A stretch of DNA of 64,000 nt, from positions 620,001 to 684,000 of the forward strand of contig JACPEA010000011.1 in assembly GCA_016183765.1 (NCBI GenBank). Direction: 5' to 3'. Shown here piece by piece: positions 50,805 to 61,058 of this stretch (position 1 is the first letter of the stretch; every line of letters starts with the position of its first letter). This DNA is from Bacteroidota bacterium. GTDB taxonomy: Bacteria; Bacteroidota; Bacteroidia; Chitinophagales; Chitinophagaceae. The position numbers and the translations under genes were made by a program. The notes below the pieces were generated by a model, which made no database searches, was not told the DNA's origin, and saw only the letters and a program-made list of their open reading frames with translations.

Positions 50805-52214
50805 ATGGCAAAGACATTATTTGATAAGATCTGGGACAAACACGTAGTACAACAGGTTGAAGAGGGTCCCTCGGTACTGTATATCGACAAACACTTTATA
50901 CACGAGGTAACCAGTCCACAGGCATTTGCCGGCATTGAGAAAAGAGGTCTTACCGTATTCCGTCCGCAACAGGTGGTAGCCACAGCCGATCATAATGTGC
51001 CTACGTTGAACCAGCATTTACCCATTAAAGATGAACTCTCCCGTTTACAGGTTCAGCAACTCATTGAAAATTGCAAAAAACATCATATTGAATTGTATGG
51101 TCTGGGTCACCCTTTCCAGGGGATTGTACATGTGATCGGTCCGGAGCTGGGCATTACGCAACCCGGAATGACGATCGTTTGCGGCGACAGTCACACTTCC
51201 ACACATGGCGCTTTCGGTTCCATCGCTTTTGGTATCGGAACCAGCGAAGTGGAAATGGTATTTGCATCGCAGTGCCTGCTGCAAAACAAACCCAAACTAA
51301 TGCGCATCACCATCGACGGTGAATTGCAGCCGGGTGTGGTATCGAAAGATATTATCCTGTACATCATTGCACAGATAACGGCCAGTGGCGCTACCGGTTA
51401 TTTTGTAGAGTATGCCGGTTCTGCCATCCGCGCCTTATCGATGGAAGCAAGGATGACGATCTGTAATATGAGTATCGAGATGGGCGCCCGTGGCGGTATG
51501 ATCGCTCCGGACCAGACCACTTTCGATTATATCAAAGGCCGTCAGTTTGCACCGGGACTTGCCCGGTGGGACAAAAAACTGGCCGAATGGAAAGAACTGT
51601 ATAGCGATGCGGATGCGGTATTCGATAAAGAGATCCGGATCAACGCGGCCGATATTCAGCCCATGATCACTTATGGCACCAATCCCGGACTCGGTATCGC
51701 CATCAATGGAAAGATCCCGGTAACGGATCATATCACCGACGAAGGTGAACGAAATAATATTACCAAGGCATTGACCTATATGGGACTTGAATCGGGCAAA
51801 GCCTTACTGGGTATGCCGGTACAGCATGTGTTCATCGGCAGTTGTACCAATTCACGTATCGAGGACCTGCGCCAGGTAGCATCACTGGTGAAGGGGAGAA
51901 AGAAAAACCCTAATGTGCAGGTGATGATCGTTCCCGGCTCACAACAGGTGTCACGGCAGGTACAGGCCGAAGGACTGGATAAAGTATTCCGCGAAGCGGG
52001 GTTTGAAATACGTCAGGCGGGTTGCAGCGCCTGTTTGGGCATGAATGAAGACAAGATCCCCGCAGGCGAATACTGTATCAGTACCAGTAACCGGAATTTT
52101 GAAGGCCGCCAGGGTGCGGGCGCCAGAACACTATTGGCCAGTCCCTTAACAGCCGCAGCTGCAGCCATAACCGGTGTAGTAACGGATGTAAGGGAATTGC
52201 CCGCTGTTTCCTGA
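50805..52214 (+). CDS. leuC: 3-Isopropylmalate dehydratase large subunit
   Basis: LeuC with LeuD isomerises 2- to 3-isopropylmalate using a 4Fe-4S cluster. The 469-residue subunit has the aconitase-family segments [38 protein letters not shown] and [14 protein letters not shown], and the cluster Cys residues in the last of these and in [12 protein letters not shown]. Length and motifs are normal. leuD follows after 58 bases. Confidence 0.97.
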   Translation: MAKTLFDKIWDKHVVQQVEEGPSVLYIDKHFIHEVTSPQAFAGIEKRGLTVFRPQQVVATADHNVPTLNQHLPIKDELSRLQVQQLIENCKKHHIELYGLGHPFQGIVHVIGPELGITQPGMTIVCGDSHTSTHGAFGSIAFGIGTSEVEMVFASQCLLQNKPKLMRITIDGELQPGVVSKDIILYIIAQITASGATGYFVEYAGSAIRALSMEARMTICNMSIEMGARGGMIAPDQTTFDYIKGRQFAPGLARWDKKLAEWKELYSDADAVFDKEIRINAADIQPMITYGTNPGLGIAINGKIPVTDHITDEGERNNITKALTYMGLESGKALLGMPVQHVFIGSCTNSRIEDLRQVASLVKGRKKNPNVQVMIVPGSQQVSRQVQAEGLDKVFREAGFEIRQAGCSACLGMNEDKIPAGEYCISTSNRNFEGRQGAGARTLLASPLTAAAAAITGVVTDVRELPAVS

Positions 52215-52272
52215 AGTCAGACGGAAGCAGACTATCTCATCAAAATAAAATTTTCCCGAAGGGGTTATATAT

Positions 52273-52860
52273 ATGAAACCATTGAAATCAATACATAGCC
52301 GTTTTGTTCCGCTGCCAATAGAGAATGTGGATACGGACCAGGTCATTCCGGCAAGGTTCTTAAAAGCCACTACCCGTGAGGGTTTTGGTAAGAACCTGTT
52401 TCGCGACTGGCGTTATGTTGATAATGATGAAAGCAAACCAAAACCGGATTTTGTGTTGAATCAACAGCAATATAGCGGAGAGATACTGGTGGCGGGAAAG
52501 AATTTTGGTTGTGGTTCATCCCGCGAACATGCTGCCTGGGCCCTGCAGGATTATGGGTTCAAAGCGGTGGTATCCAGTTTTTTTGCAGATATCTTCCGTA
52601 ACAATGCCCTGAACAACGGTGTGCTGCCGGTAAAAGTGAGCGATGCTTTCCTGGCAGAATTGTTTACACTGGGTAATGAGGCAAGCTTGACGATCGACGT
52701 AGCCGCGCAGACCATCACCATTGATGCAACCGGCACACAGGAGGTGTTTGATATTAACAGGTATAAGAAAACCTGCCTTTTGAACGGGTATGATGATATC
52801 GATTATCTCATCAGCCATAAAGCGCAGATAGAAGCTTTTGAAACGCAGTTACAATCTTAA
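52273..52860 (+). CDS. leuD: 3-Isopropylmalate dehydratase small subunit
   Basis: LeuD is the swivelling small subunit partnering LeuC. The 195-residue protein has [23 protein letters not shown] and [20 protein letters not shown] segments, diagnostic of the aconitase swivel domain. It ends nine bases before the ABC ATPase gene, so these genes are almost certainly co-transcribed. Confidence 0.96.
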   Translation: MKPLKSIHSRFVPLPIENVDTDQVIPARFLKATTREGFGKNLFRDWRYVDNDESKPKPDFVLNQQQYSGEILVAGKNFGCGSSREHAAWALQDYGFKAVVSSFFADIFRNNALNNGVLPVKVSDAFLAELFTLGNEASLTIDVAAQTITIDATGTQEVFDINRYKKTCLLNGYDDIDYLISHKAQIEAFETQLQS

Positions 52861-52869
52861 TCCTTTGTC

Positions 52870-54321
52870 ATGACAGCTTCTCCTCTTTTGCAGGTAAACG
52901 GACTTACAGTACAACTGTCGGGTCGGCCTGTGTTGCAGGAGCTGTCGTTTACCATACAGTCAGGAGAAAAACTGGCGGTGATCGGCGCATCCGGATCCGG
53001 CAAGACCACTTTGATCAAAGCCCTGGCCGGCCAATGTTTTGGCAGCGGCAGCATCCGCTTTCAGAATGGAAGCACACCCAGGATGGCTGTTATTACACAA
53101 CAGCACCAGTTTAAGAACCTTTCCAATCTCAACTCTTTTTATTACCAGCAAAGATTCAATTCAAACGATTCCGAAGACGCGCAGACCGTTTTGGAAGCTT
53201 TGGAAGAAACAGGTGCAGATAAAACGGCTGTCGCTGAAACGCTGGCTCAGCTGGGAATCAGCCATATCAGTAATACCCGCCTGATCCAGTTATCAAATGG
53301 CGAACACAAAAGATTCCAGCTGGCCAAAGCCGTGCTGCAGAATGCCGAATGGCTGCTGCTCGATAATCCGTATACCGGATTGGATATAACTGCAAGACAG
53401 ATGCTGAATACCATCCTGGATAACCTTTCGGAACAGGGTATCCATTACCTGCTGGTAACTGCCCCTTCTGATATTCCGGCTTCGGTAACTCATGTGGCAG
53501 AATTGTCGGATGGTAAACTGGGAGCCATATTTTCCCGCCAGGATCACGACCTTGGCCGTTCTGTGGCAAAACAATCTTTATTGTTTAGTGATACATTCAT
53601 CACTTCCTGTAAAACCATACCACCTGCCTATTCCTATCCCGATTTTTCTGTGGCCATACGCATGGTGAACACTTCGGTGGTATACCATGACCGTATTATC
53701 CTGGATACCATTAACTGGGAAGTGAAGAAGGGAGAGCGCTGGAGTGTATCCGGTCATAATGGTTCGGGTAAATCTACCCTGTTGAGCCTGGTAAATGGCG
53801 ATAATCCACAGGCATTTGCCAATGAGATTTATCTGTTCGATAAAAGGAAGGGTAGCGGAGAAAGTATCTGGGATATCAAACAGAAGATCGGTTATGTATC
53901 GCCCGAGTTACACCATTATTTTGACGCCGCCGCCACCGCATTCGAGGTAGTGGCTTCGGGTTTGTTTGATACCATTGGTTTGTTCAGGCAGTTATCACAG
54001 CAACAGCGTTCTATTGTCAACCAGTGGATGGCATTGCTGGACATCACTGCCCTTGTACAAAAATCATTCCGCCAGTTATCCAGTGGGGAGCAGCGATTGG
54101 TATTACTGGCAAGGGCATTGGTGAAGAACCCGCCATTGCTGATCCTGGATGAACCCTGCCAGGGACTGGACAGTGACTTGTGCGCCCGTTTTATTGCATT
54201 GGTGGATACGATCTGTGTAGAGATGCAGAAAACGCTGATCTATGTGAGTCATTATAAAGAGGAGATCCCATCCTGTGTTACCCGCTCACTGGAGCTGGAG
54301 CAGGGAAGGGTTGCCGCATAA
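52870..54321 (+). CDS. Twin-cassette ABC ATPase (ModF-like), first cassette degenerate
   Basis: The 483-residue cytosolic protein has two ABC ATPase domains in tandem and no membrane segment. Cassette 1: Walker A GASGSGKT (39-46), signature LSNGE (141-145), Walker B WLLLD followed by Asn166 where the catalytic Glu normally stands, and Ala198 (LLVTAPSD) where the switch His normally stands. Cassette 2 has all motifs: GHNGSGKS (295-302), LSSGE (403-407), LLILDE (Glu428) and VSHYKEE. The layout resembles ModF/PhrA, linked to molybdate uptake by name only. No permease or binding protein is near. It sits between leuD and leuB in the leucine operon. Confidence 0.85.
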   Translation: MTASPLLQVNGLTVQLSGRPVLQELSFTIQSGEKLAVIGASGSGKTTLIKALAGQCFGSGSIRFQNGSTPRMAVITQQHQFKNLSNLNSFYYQQRFNSNDSEDAQTVLEALEETGADKTAVAETLAQLGISHISNTRLIQLSNGEHKRFQLAKAVLQNAEWLLLDNPYTGLDITARQMLNTILDNLSEQGIHYLLVTAPSDIPASVTHVAELSDGKLGAIFSRQDHDLGRSVAKQSLLFSDTFITSCKTIPPAYSYPDFSVAIRMVNTSVVYHDRIILDTINWEVKKGERWSVSGHNGSGKSTLLSLVNGDNPQAFANEIYLFDKRKGSGESIWDIKQKIGYVSPELHHYFDAAATAFEVVASGLFDTIGLFRQLSQQQRSIVNQWMALLDITALVQKSFRQLSSGEQRLVLLARALVKNPPLLILDEPCQGLDSDLCARFIALVDTICVEMQKTLIYVSHYKEEIPSCVTRSLELEQGRVAA

Positions 54322-54343
54322 AAAATAAGAAATACTATCTGAT

Positions 54344-55459
54344 ATGGAAAAGAAGATCGCAGTAATATTAGGAGATGGCATTGGCCCGGAAGTGACCCAG
54401 CAATCCATCAAAGTGTTGAATGCCGTTGCACACCGTTTCGGGCATGTGTTCCATTACAACTATGGTATCATGGGGGCAGACGCGATAGACAAAACCGGCA
54501 ATCCTTTGCCCGACGACACCATCGCCACCTGCCTGGACAGCGATGCGATCTTATTTGGCGCCATCGGCCACCCTAAATATGATAACGATCCGACTGCCAA
54601 AGTAAGGCCTGAACAGGGTTTGCTGAAGCTGCGCAAGGAACTGCAGTTGTTCGCCAATATCCGGCCCATTACCACCTATCATACGTTACATCATTTATCC
54701 CCCCTGAAAACCAAACAGCTGAAAGGGATCGATTTCGTGATCTTCCGCGAGTTGACGGGTGGTATCTATTTTGGCAAGAAAGAGTTGAGTGAAGACCAGA
54801 CAAGGGCTTCTGATGATTGCGTGTACACCAAACCTGAGATAGAAAGGGTGGCACACCTGGCTTTTCAGTATGCACAGAAAAGAAAGAAAAAACTGACACT
54901 GGTAGATAAGGCCAATGTACTGGAAACCTCCCGCCTCTGGCGCAAAGTGATCCAGGAGATAGCGGCACAGTATGCAGATGTAACTGTGGATTACATGTTT
55001 GTTGATAATGCCGCTATGCAGATCATTCTGAACCCCGCCCAGTTTGATGTGGTGCTCACGGAGAATATGTTTGGTGATATCATCAGCGATGAAGCCAGTG
55101 TACTCAGCGGTTCGCTGGGCCTGCTGCCTTCTGCATCTGTGGGTAATAAGACTGCATTGTTCGAGCCCATTCACGGTTCCTATCCGCAGGCAGCCGGTAA
55201 AGATATCGCTAACCCGCTGGGTTCCATCCTCTCTGCTGCCATGATGCTGGATCATTTTGGTCTGATCAATGAGGCCAATGCTGTAAGGGAAGCGGTGAGC
55301 TGGACACTGTCGCATGGTTTTGTTTCAAAAGACGTGGACCCGATCAACAACTATGCAACAACAGCGATCGGCGACCTGATCGCAGACCATATCGAACGGC
55401 ATAGAGATGGCGGCAGACGCAGCAGTAACGCGAGTCTGAACCAGTCTACGATCATATAA
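54344..55459 (+). CDS. leuB: 3-Isopropylmalate dehydrogenase
   Basis: LeuB oxidatively decarboxylates 3-isopropylmalate with NAD, the third step of leucine synthesis. The 371 residues carry AVILGDGIGPEV at the start, RPEQGLLKLRKEL, the substrate segment FRELTGGIYFGKK and the NAD segment EPIHGSYPQAAGKDIANPLG. It closes the leu gene run, and the ilv leader begins in the spacer that follows. Confidence 0.97.
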   Translation: MEKKIAVILGDGIGPEVTQQSIKVLNAVAHRFGHVFHYNYGIMGADAIDKTGNPLPDDTIATCLDSDAILFGAIGHPKYDNDPTAKVRPEQGLLKLRKELQLFANIRPITTYHTLHHLSPLKTKQLKGIDFVIFRELTGGIYFGKKELSEDQTRASDDCVYTKPEIERVAHLAFQYAQKRKKKLTLVDKANVLETSRLWRKVIQEIAAQYADVTVDYMFVDNAAMQIILNPAQFDVVLTENMFGDIISDEASVLSGSLGLLPSASVGNKTALFEPIHGSYPQAAGKDIANPLGSILSAAMMLDHFGLINEANAVREAVSWTLSHGFVSKDVDPINNYATTAIGDLIADHIERHRDGGRRSSNASLNQSTII

Positions 55460-55517
55460 TAACTTACACACGTTCGTAAATAATACGCGCGTGTTTTTAG
55501 AATACATAAAATAGTTC

Positions 55518-55548
55518 TTTGTTTTTTGCGGTGGTGGGAGTACTTTTG
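55518..55548 (+). promoter_or_regulatory. Promoter of the ilv operon leader
   Basis: TTTG (55518-55521), a 19-bp spacer, and TACTTTTG (55541-55548) match the Bacteroidota promoter consensus exactly. Transcription would begin near 55554, about 10 bases before the leader peptide ATG at 55565. Confidence 0.7.
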
Positions 55549-55564
55549 TGCTAACAGCTCATCC

Positions 55565-55657
55565 ATGTTAAGAAGCAGTATACATAATGCGAACACGGTT
55601 ATTACAGTCATTGCGATTGTGATCGTCATTATTATTCCTGCCCTGCATGGAGGATGA
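55565..55657 (+). CDS. ilvL: ilv operon leader peptide (Ile/Val-rich, 30 residues)
   Basis: ATG 55565 to TGA 55655-55657 encodes 30 residues. Residues 11-26 read TVITVIAIVIVIIIPA, so eleven of codons 12-24 specify Ile or Val. This is the composition of classical branched-chain leader peptides, such as the one in front of E. coli ilvGMEDA, which also ends its Val/Ile run with III-Pro. It lies between a consensus promoter and a strong terminator, directly before ilvE. Scarce charged tRNA-Ile or tRNA-Val would stall ribosomes here. The gene symbol is by analogy with enteric leaders. Confidence 0.85.
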   Translation: MLRSSIHNANTVITVIAIVIVIIIPALHGG

Positions 55658-55716
55658 GTTTATATTAGGTAAAAGATACTAAGCATATAAGCCCCGCCTC
55701 CAAAAAGGCGGGGCTT
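55649..55716 (+). terminator. ilv attenuator: terminator with competing antiterminator
   Basis: Terminator: AAGCCCCGCCT (55689-55699) and AGGCGGGGCTT (55706-55716) form an 11-bp stem with a 6-nt loop, followed by a T-rich run. Antiterminator: GGAGG (55649-55653) can pair with CCTCC (55697-55701), and TTATAT plus TAG (55660-55668) with ATATAA (55685-55690) and CTA (55679-55681). The pairing would use up the 5' arm of the terminator. The GGAGG segment overlaps the last codons of the leader peptide, so a ribosome reaching the stop codon would hide it and allow termination. Confidence 0.8.
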
Positions 55717-55752
55717 TGTTTTTCAGCACTGTAACAAAGAACAAAAAAATAT

Positions 55753-56664
55753 ATGGCAAACTATTACAACGGGCATACGGTACTTTACCTCAATGGAGCT
55801 TTTGTAAAAGCGGCGGAGGCTAAAATGGATTACTATAGCCAGTCGTTCCATTATGGCTATTCTGTGTTTGAAGGCATCCGTTCTTACAGGGCCCTTACCG
55901 GTGAAACCAGGATCTTCAAGGCGGAAGAACATTTTGAGCGGTTAAAGGTTTCTGCAGAATCATTGAATATGCCGTACCACTGGTCGGCCGCTGAACTGAT
56001 CGAAGCCACGTACGAACTGCTGTTACAGAACAAACTGCAGGACGCTTATATCCGCCCGGTAGTATACGCCCCGGCCAATATGAGTTTTAACCGGAACACG
56101 GAATCGTTCATTGTAATAGAGGTATGGGAGATGGCGCCATTTTTGGGTGATAAGCTCCTGCGTGTAATGAGTTCTTCCTTTCAGCGGCCTAACCCGAAAG
56201 GTTTTAAGATACATGCCAAAGCAGCTGGTCATTATGTGAATTCCATCCTGGCAAGCCAGGAAGCCAAGGCCAATGGTTTTGATGAAGCCCTGCTGGGTGA
56301 TATGAACGGCAATGTGGCGGAAGGTCCCGGAGCAAATGTGTTTTACGAAAAAGACGGTCGCCTTTACACCACGGCATTAGGCAATATTCTTCCGGGTATC
56401 ACCAGGGCCACTGTGCTGGAATTATGCGCCGAACTGAACATACCGGTGGAAGAGAAACTGTTCACCAAAGAAGCTATGTATGGCGCCGATGCCGCTTTTT
56501 TCTGCGGTACAGCAGCGGAAGTGATCGGTATGGAATCGCTGGATGACAAACCCTTTGCGCTGCCCTGGGAAAAAACCGTGAGCCGTACCATACAACTGGC
56601 CTATAAGGACCTGGTAGTGGAGCGAAAAAATGTAGCGGTGAACGAGATCACCGGTGTTGAATAG
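55753..56664 (+). CDS. ilvE: Branched-chain amino acid aminotransferase
   Basis: IlvE makes the final transamination of isoleucine, valine and leucine synthesis, a fold-type IV PLP enzyme. The 303 residues have [17 protein letters not shown] near the start, the PLP Lys near residue 156 in [13 protein letters not shown], and [17 protein letters not shown]. It is the first structural gene after the attenuator, and ilvD follows closely. Confidence 0.94.
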   Translation: MANYYNGHTVLYLNGAFVKAAEAKMDYYSQSFHYGYSVFEGIRSYRALTGETRIFKAEEHFERLKVSAESLNMPYHWSAAELIEATYELLLQNKLQDAYIRPVVYAPANMSFNRNTESFIVIEVWEMAPFLGDKLLRVMSSSFQRPNPKGFKIHAKAAGHYVNSILASQEAKANGFDEALLGDMNGNVAEGPGANVFYEKDGRLYTTALGNILPGITRATVLELCAELNIPVEEKLFTKEAMYGADAAFFCGTAAEVIGMESLDDKPFALPWEKTVSRTIQLAYKDLVVERKNVAVNEITGVE

Positions 56665-56726
56665 GATTGCCGGAAGCAAAAGTGAGTGACACAAGTAAAG
56701 TTGAACAAAGATATATCGTTGAAAAA

Positions 56727-58412
56727 ATGGCAAAAGAAATCAATCAGTACAGCAAAACATTAACGCAGGATGTAACGCAGCCTGCCGCACAGGCCATGTA
56801 TTACGGCATCGGTCTGACCGATGAAGACCTGAAAAAAGCACAGATAGGTGTGGTGAGCATGGGATACGATGGGAACACCTGTAATATGCACCTGAACGAC
56901 CTGGCACAGCTGGTGAAAAAAGGTATATGGGAGAACGACCTGGTAGGGTTGATCTTTAACACCATCGGTGTGAGTGATGGCATGAGTAATGGTACCGATG
57001 GTATGCGTTACTCCCTGGTGAGCAGGGATATTATTGCAGATTCCATTGAAGCCGTTTGCGGCGCACAGTATTATGATGCTCTGATCGCATTGCCGGGTTG
57101 TGATAAAAACATGCCGGGTTCCATTATTGCGATGGGCCGTTTGAACCGGCCAGCCATCATGGTGTATGGCGGTACCATTGCACCGGGGCATTACAAGGGG
57201 CAGGACCTGAACATCGTCTCTGCTTTTGAAGCGCTGGGACAAAAACTCGCCGGTAACCTTGACGAAGCAGACTTCAAGGGTATTGTAAAACATGCTTGTC
57301 CCGGGGCAGGCGCCTGCGGTGGTATGTACACAGCCAACACCATGGCATCGGCCATTGAGGCATTGGGCATGAGTTTGCCTTATTCCTCATCCAATCCTGC
57401 GTTGAGCGAAGAGAAACACCAGGAATGCCTGGAAGCAGGTAAAGCCATCAGGCTGTTATTGGAAAAAGATATCAAACCCAGGGATATCATGACGCGTAAA
57501 GCGTTCGAGAATGCGATCACCCTGGTAATGGTGCTGGGTGGCAGTACCAATGCGGTGCTGCACCTGATCGCCATGGCCAAGAGTGTGGATGTAGAACTGA
57601 CCCAGGACGATTTTCAGCGCATCAGCGATAAGGTTCCTGTACTGGCCGATTTTAAACCCAGCGGTAAATACCTGATGCAGGACCTCCATCAATACGGTGG
57701 CGTACCTGCGGTGATGAAATACTTATTGCAAAAAGGAATGCTGCATGGGGATTGTCTGACCGTAACCGGCAAAACGATCGCTGAAAATGTGGCCAGTGCG
57801 CCAGATCTGGATTTTGTGCAACAGCAGATCATCCTGCCTGTAGAAACACCCGTGAAAGCAACCGGTCATTTACAGATCCTGTACGGTAACCTTGCCGAGG
57901 GTGGCAGTGTGGCCAAGATCAGTGGTAAGGAAGGTGAATTATTTGAAGGCCCGGCACGTGTGTTCGATGGGGAACATGAGCTCATAAACGGCATCAACAG
58001 CGGCCGTATCAAACATGGCGATGTGGTGGTGATCCGTTACGTAGGTCCGAGAGGCGCGCCGGGTATGCCGGAGATGCTGAAACCCACATCAGCTATTATT
58101 GGTGCGGGACTGGGTAAAGGTGTGGCACTCATCACCGATGGAAGGTTCAGCGGTGGTACGCACGGATTCGTGGTAGGACATGTAACGCCCGAAGCATACA
58201 ATGGCGGACTGATAGGCATTGTACAGGACAACGACATCATTGAACTGAATGTAGCCACCAAAAAAATGACACTGAAAGTAAGTGAAGAAGAGATAAACAG
58301 GCGCCGAGTCAGTTGGGAACAGCCTGCCTTAAAAGCCACCAAGGGTCTCCTGTACAAATATGCCAAACAGGTAAAAGATGCTTCGGAAGGCTGTGTGACC
58401 GATGAGAGTTAA
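56727..58412 (+). CDS. ilvD: Dihydroxy-acid dehydratase
   Basis: IlvD dehydrates dihydroxy acids to the 2-oxo acid precursors of valine and isoleucine with an Fe-S cluster. The 561-residue protein starts at [12 protein letters not shown]; the ATG at 56727 was preferred over an upstream TTG. The cluster Cys residues are Cys52 ([11 protein letters not shown]), Cys125 (PGCDKNMPG) and Cys191/Cys197 ([16 protein letters not shown]). It lies between ilvE and ilvB. Confidence 0.96.
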   Translation: MAKEINQYSKTLTQDVTQPAAQAMYYGIGLTDEDLKKAQIGVVSMGYDGNTCNMHLNDLAQLVKKGIWENDLVGLIFNTIGVSDGMSNGTDGMRYSLVSRDIIADSIEAVCGAQYYDALIALPGCDKNMPGSIIAMGRLNRPAIMVYGGTIAPGHYKGQDLNIVSAFEALGQKLAGNLDEADFKGIVKHACPGAGACGGMYTANTMASAIEALGMSLPYSSSNPALSEEKHQECLEAGKAIRLLLEKDIKPRDIMTRKAFENAITLVMVLGGSTNAVLHLIAMAKSVDVELTQDDFQRISDKVPVLADFKPSGKYLMQDLHQYGGVPAVMKYLLQKGMLHGDCLTVTGKTIAENVASAPDLDFVQQQIILPVETPVKATGHLQILYGNLAEGGSVAKISGKEGELFEGPARVFDGEHELINGINSGRIKHGDVVVIRYVGPRGAPGMPEMLKPTSAIIGAGLGKGVALITDGRFSGGTHGFVVGHVTPEAYNGGLIGIVQDNDIIELNVATKKMTLKVSEEEINRRRVSWEQPALKATKGLLYKYAKQVKDASEGCVTDES

Positions 58413-58450
58413 CAACAGAATTTTCAACTGAATCCAAAAAAACAGATTGT

Positions 58451-60208
58451 ATGAGTACAACTGCGCAAATAAAAACAACGACCGGCCCGCAACCCCAGGT
58501 GATCTCTTCCGCGAAAGGGGATGAACTGACCGGTTCCCAGGCGGTACTGGAAGCCTGCATTGCAGAGGGGGTAACTACCATTTTTGGTTATCCAGGTGGC
58601 GCTATCATGCCCATCTATGATGCACTGTATGATTATAACGATAAACTGAAACATATCCTGGTCCGTCATGAACAGGGGGGTATACATGCCGCACAGGGTT
58701 ATGCACGTGCATCCGATAATGTGGGTGTGGTATTTGCTACCAGTGGTCCCGGTGCCACCAACCTGGTCACCGGTTTGGCCGATGCGATGATCGACAGTAC
58801 GCCCGTGGTTGCCATTACCGGGCAGGTATTTGCACACTTGCTGGGAACAGATGCTTTTCAGGAAACCGATGTGGTGAATATTACGACTCCGGTTACCAAA
58901 TGGAATTACCAGGTAACAGATGCCACAGAGATACCTGCTGTACTGGCCAAGGCTTTTTACATTGCCCGTAGCGGCAGGCCTGGACCTGTATTGATAGATA
59001 TTACCAAGAACGCACAGGTACAGAAATTCCGTTACGAAGGGTATACACCTTGTAACCATGTGCGCAGTTATCGCCCCAAACCCATTGTCCGGAAAGAATA
59101 TATTGAAGAAGCGGCCCGGCTGATCAATGCAGCAGAAAAACCATTCGTGGTTTTTGGCCAGGGTGTGATACTGGGTAAAGCGGAAAAAGAATTTAAAACC
59201 TTTATTGAAAAAGCAGGCATTCCTGCAGCCTGGACCATTTTAGGGTTGAGCGCGTTACCCACCGATCATCCATTGAATGTAGGCATGTTGGGTATGCATG
59301 GGAACTATGGTCCGAATGTAATGACCAATGAGTGCGATGTACTGATAGCTGTGGGTATGCGTTTTGATGACCGTGTTACCGGGCGGCTGGATAAATACGC
59401 TAAGCAGGCTAAAGTGATTCACCTGGATATAGATCCGTCGGAGATAGACAAAAATGTGAAAGCAACCGTAGGTGTTTGGGGTGATTGTAAGGAAACCCTG
59501 CCCATGCTGACAAAACTGGTAGAAGCCAAAGTGTATCCGCAGTGGGTGGAGAAATTCCGTGCCTGCGATGCCGAGGAGAATAAGGAAGTCATTTTTGAAG
59601 AACTGCATCCCTCTACCGAAAAAATGACAATGGGTGAAGTGATGAGGATCCTGAACGAGCTTACCGGTGGCGATGCCGTTATTGTTACCGATGTGGGCCA
59701 GCACCAGATGGTGGCCTGCCGCTACGCCAAGTTCAACCAGAGCAAGAGCAATATCACTTCCGGCGGATTGGGTACCATGGGCTTTGGTTTACCCGCTGCT
59801 ATCGGCGCCAAGTTCGGGGCGCCGGACAGGACCGTGATCGCCATCATTGGTGATGGTGGTATGCAAATGACGATACAGGAACTGGGAACCATCATGCAAA
59901 CAGGAGTGGATGTAAAGATCCTGATCCTGAACAATGAGTTCCTCGGAATGGTGCGCCAGTGGCAGCAGCTGTTCAACGACAGGCGTTATTCGTTTGTAGA
60001 TATAGTCAGCCCGGATTTTGTGATGGTAGCCAAAGGATACGGTATTGCTGGCAATAAGGTCACCGACCGTTCCGGTCTGAAAGCAGCTTTACAGGCCATG
60101 CTCGATCACAAAGGTTCTTACCTGCTGGAAGTGATGGTGGGCAAGGAGAACAATGTGTTCCCGATGGTGCCGCAGGGTTGCAGTGTAAGTGAAGTAAGGC
60201 TGAAATAG
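58451..60208 (+). CDS. ilvB: Acetolactate synthase large subunit
   Basis: IlvB is the ThDP- and FAD-dependent catalytic subunit that makes acetolactate or acetohydroxybutyrate, the first common step of valine and isoleucine synthesis. The 585 residues have the catalytic Glu in VRHEQGGIHAAQGYARAS, a ThDP-binding motif near GDGGMQMTIQELGTI, and the normal three-domain length. The regulatory subunit gene follows, separated by a short hairpin. Confidence 0.97.
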   Translation: MSTTAQIKTTTGPQPQVISSAKGDELTGSQAVLEACIAEGVTTIFGYPGGAIMPIYDALYDYNDKLKHILVRHEQGGIHAAQGYARASDNVGVVFATSGPGATNLVTGLADAMIDSTPVVAITGQVFAHLLGTDAFQETDVVNITTPVTKWNYQVTDATEIPAVLAKAFYIARSGRPGPVLIDITKNAQVQKFRYEGYTPCNHVRSYRPKPIVRKEYIEEAARLINAAEKPFVVFGQGVILGKAEKEFKTFIEKAGIPAAWTILGLSALPTDHPLNVGMLGMHGNYGPNVMTNECDVLIAVGMRFDDRVTGRLDKYAKQAKVIHLDIDPSEIDKNVKATVGVWGDCKETLPMLTKLVEAKVYPQWVEKFRACDAEENKEVIFEELHPSTEKMTMGEVMRILNELTGGDAVIVTDVGQHQMVACRYAKFNQSKSNITSGGLGTMGFGLPAAIGAKFGAPDRTVIAIIGDGGMQMTIQELGTIMQTGVDVKILILNNEFLGMVRQWQQLFNDRRYSFVDIVSPDFVMVAKGYGIAGNKVTDRSGLKAALQAMLDHKGSYLLEVMVGKENNVFPMVPQGCSVSEVRLK

Positions 60209-60257
60209 ACTGGCCGGATAACGTATCAATCAATAAAGATTGTATTATTTAACTAAT

Positions 60258-60271
60258 TCCCCGCGAGGGGA
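60258..60271 (+). promoter_or_regulatory. Small hairpin with a GNRA loop upstream of ilvN
   Basis: TCCCC (60258-60262) and GGGGA (60267-60271) form a 5-bp stem closed by a GCGA tetraloop, 13 bases before the ilvN ATG. GNRA loops make such stems unusually stable. A role in translation initiation or transcript stability is inferred only from its position. Confidence 0.4.
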
Positions 60272-60284
60272 TCAGGGGGTGAAT

Positions 60285-60875
60285 ATGACAAAACAGGAAT
60301 TTACCATAACCGTATATACCGAGAACCATATTGGTTTGCTGGTTCGTATTGCAACTATGTTCTCGCGCAGGAAGATCAATATTGAGAGCCTGAACACATC
60401 TCCTTCCGAAGCGGAAGGTATACATCGTTTTACCATCGTGATTCATGAAACGGAAGAAGTGGTACGTAAACTGGCCCGCCAGATAGAAAAGCAGGTGGAA
60501 GTGCTGAAAGCGTACTACAATAACAACGAGGAGATCGTTTGGCAGGAACTGGCTTTGTATAAAGTGCCTACCGACGAGATCGCTGAAAAAGTGAAAGTGG
60601 AACGGCTGCTGCGCGAGTATGGTGCAAGAGCGGTGGTGATCCGTAAGGACTATACCATTTTTGAAACCAGTGGTCACCGTGAGGAGACCGACAGGCTGGT
60701 AGAAGTGCTGGCTCCCTATGGACTGATCGAATTCGTACGCAGCGCCAGGGTGGCCATCATCAAACAGAGCAAGGGCTTTCATGAAAAACTGAAAGAGTTT
60801 GAACAGGCAGAACCGGGAGAAGAACTGGTAGAGAATGAATACCTGGATAAACAGGATGAAGTGTTTTCGATGTGA
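60285..60875 (+). CDS. ilvN: Acetolactate synthase small (regulatory) subunit
   Basis: This 196-residue protein starts at MTKQEFTITVYTENHIGLLV; the ATG at 60285 was chosen because it begins the ACT domain. The ACT domain (about 5-80; RIATMFSRRKINIESLNT) binds valine and gives feedback control to IlvB, and the C-terminal half interacts with the large subunit. It is longer than enteric IlvN (about 96 residues) and resembles the IlvH type. A repeat-rich spacer of 183 bp separates it from ilvC. Confidence 0.95.
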   Translation: MTKQEFTITVYTENHIGLLVRIATMFSRRKINIESLNTSPSEAEGIHRFTIVIHETEEVVRKLARQIEKQVEVLKAYYNNNEEIVWQELALYKVPTDEIAEKVKVERLLREYGARAVVIRKDYTIFETSGHREETDRLVEVLAPYGLIEFVRSARVAIIKQSKGFHEKLKEFEQAEPGEELVENEYLDKQDEVFSM

Positions 60876-60892
60876 GGAAGGTGGATGGTATT

Positions 60893-60969
60893 GGTGAATT
60901 GTCAATAGTGAATGGTCAATAGGGCTTGACTTGGTAAGAATTCATCTTTGACAATTGCCCATTCACAAA
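60893..60969 (+). repeat. Degenerate inverted repeat between ilvN and ilvC
   Basis: GTGAATTGTCAATAGTGAAT and following bases (60893-60924) are roughly inverted at 60948-60969 (TTTGACAATTGCCCATTCAC). The words GTGAATGG, GTCAATAG and CCCATTCAC recur in the large palindrome at 30271-30507. This looks like another member of the same intergenic repeat family. Confidence 0.6.
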
Positions 60970-61058
60970 CAAACAGGGTGTCGATCAGGAAATGAAAATC
61001 AACATAACAACAAATCAACCAATAACAACTAAACCAATTAACAGTTAAATTTTACAAA

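Noticed and set aside
60249..60905. 218-codon frame antisense to ilvN
   Set aside because: It covers ilvN exactly in reverse and is rich in Phe/His/Gln, as expected of an antisense shadow.
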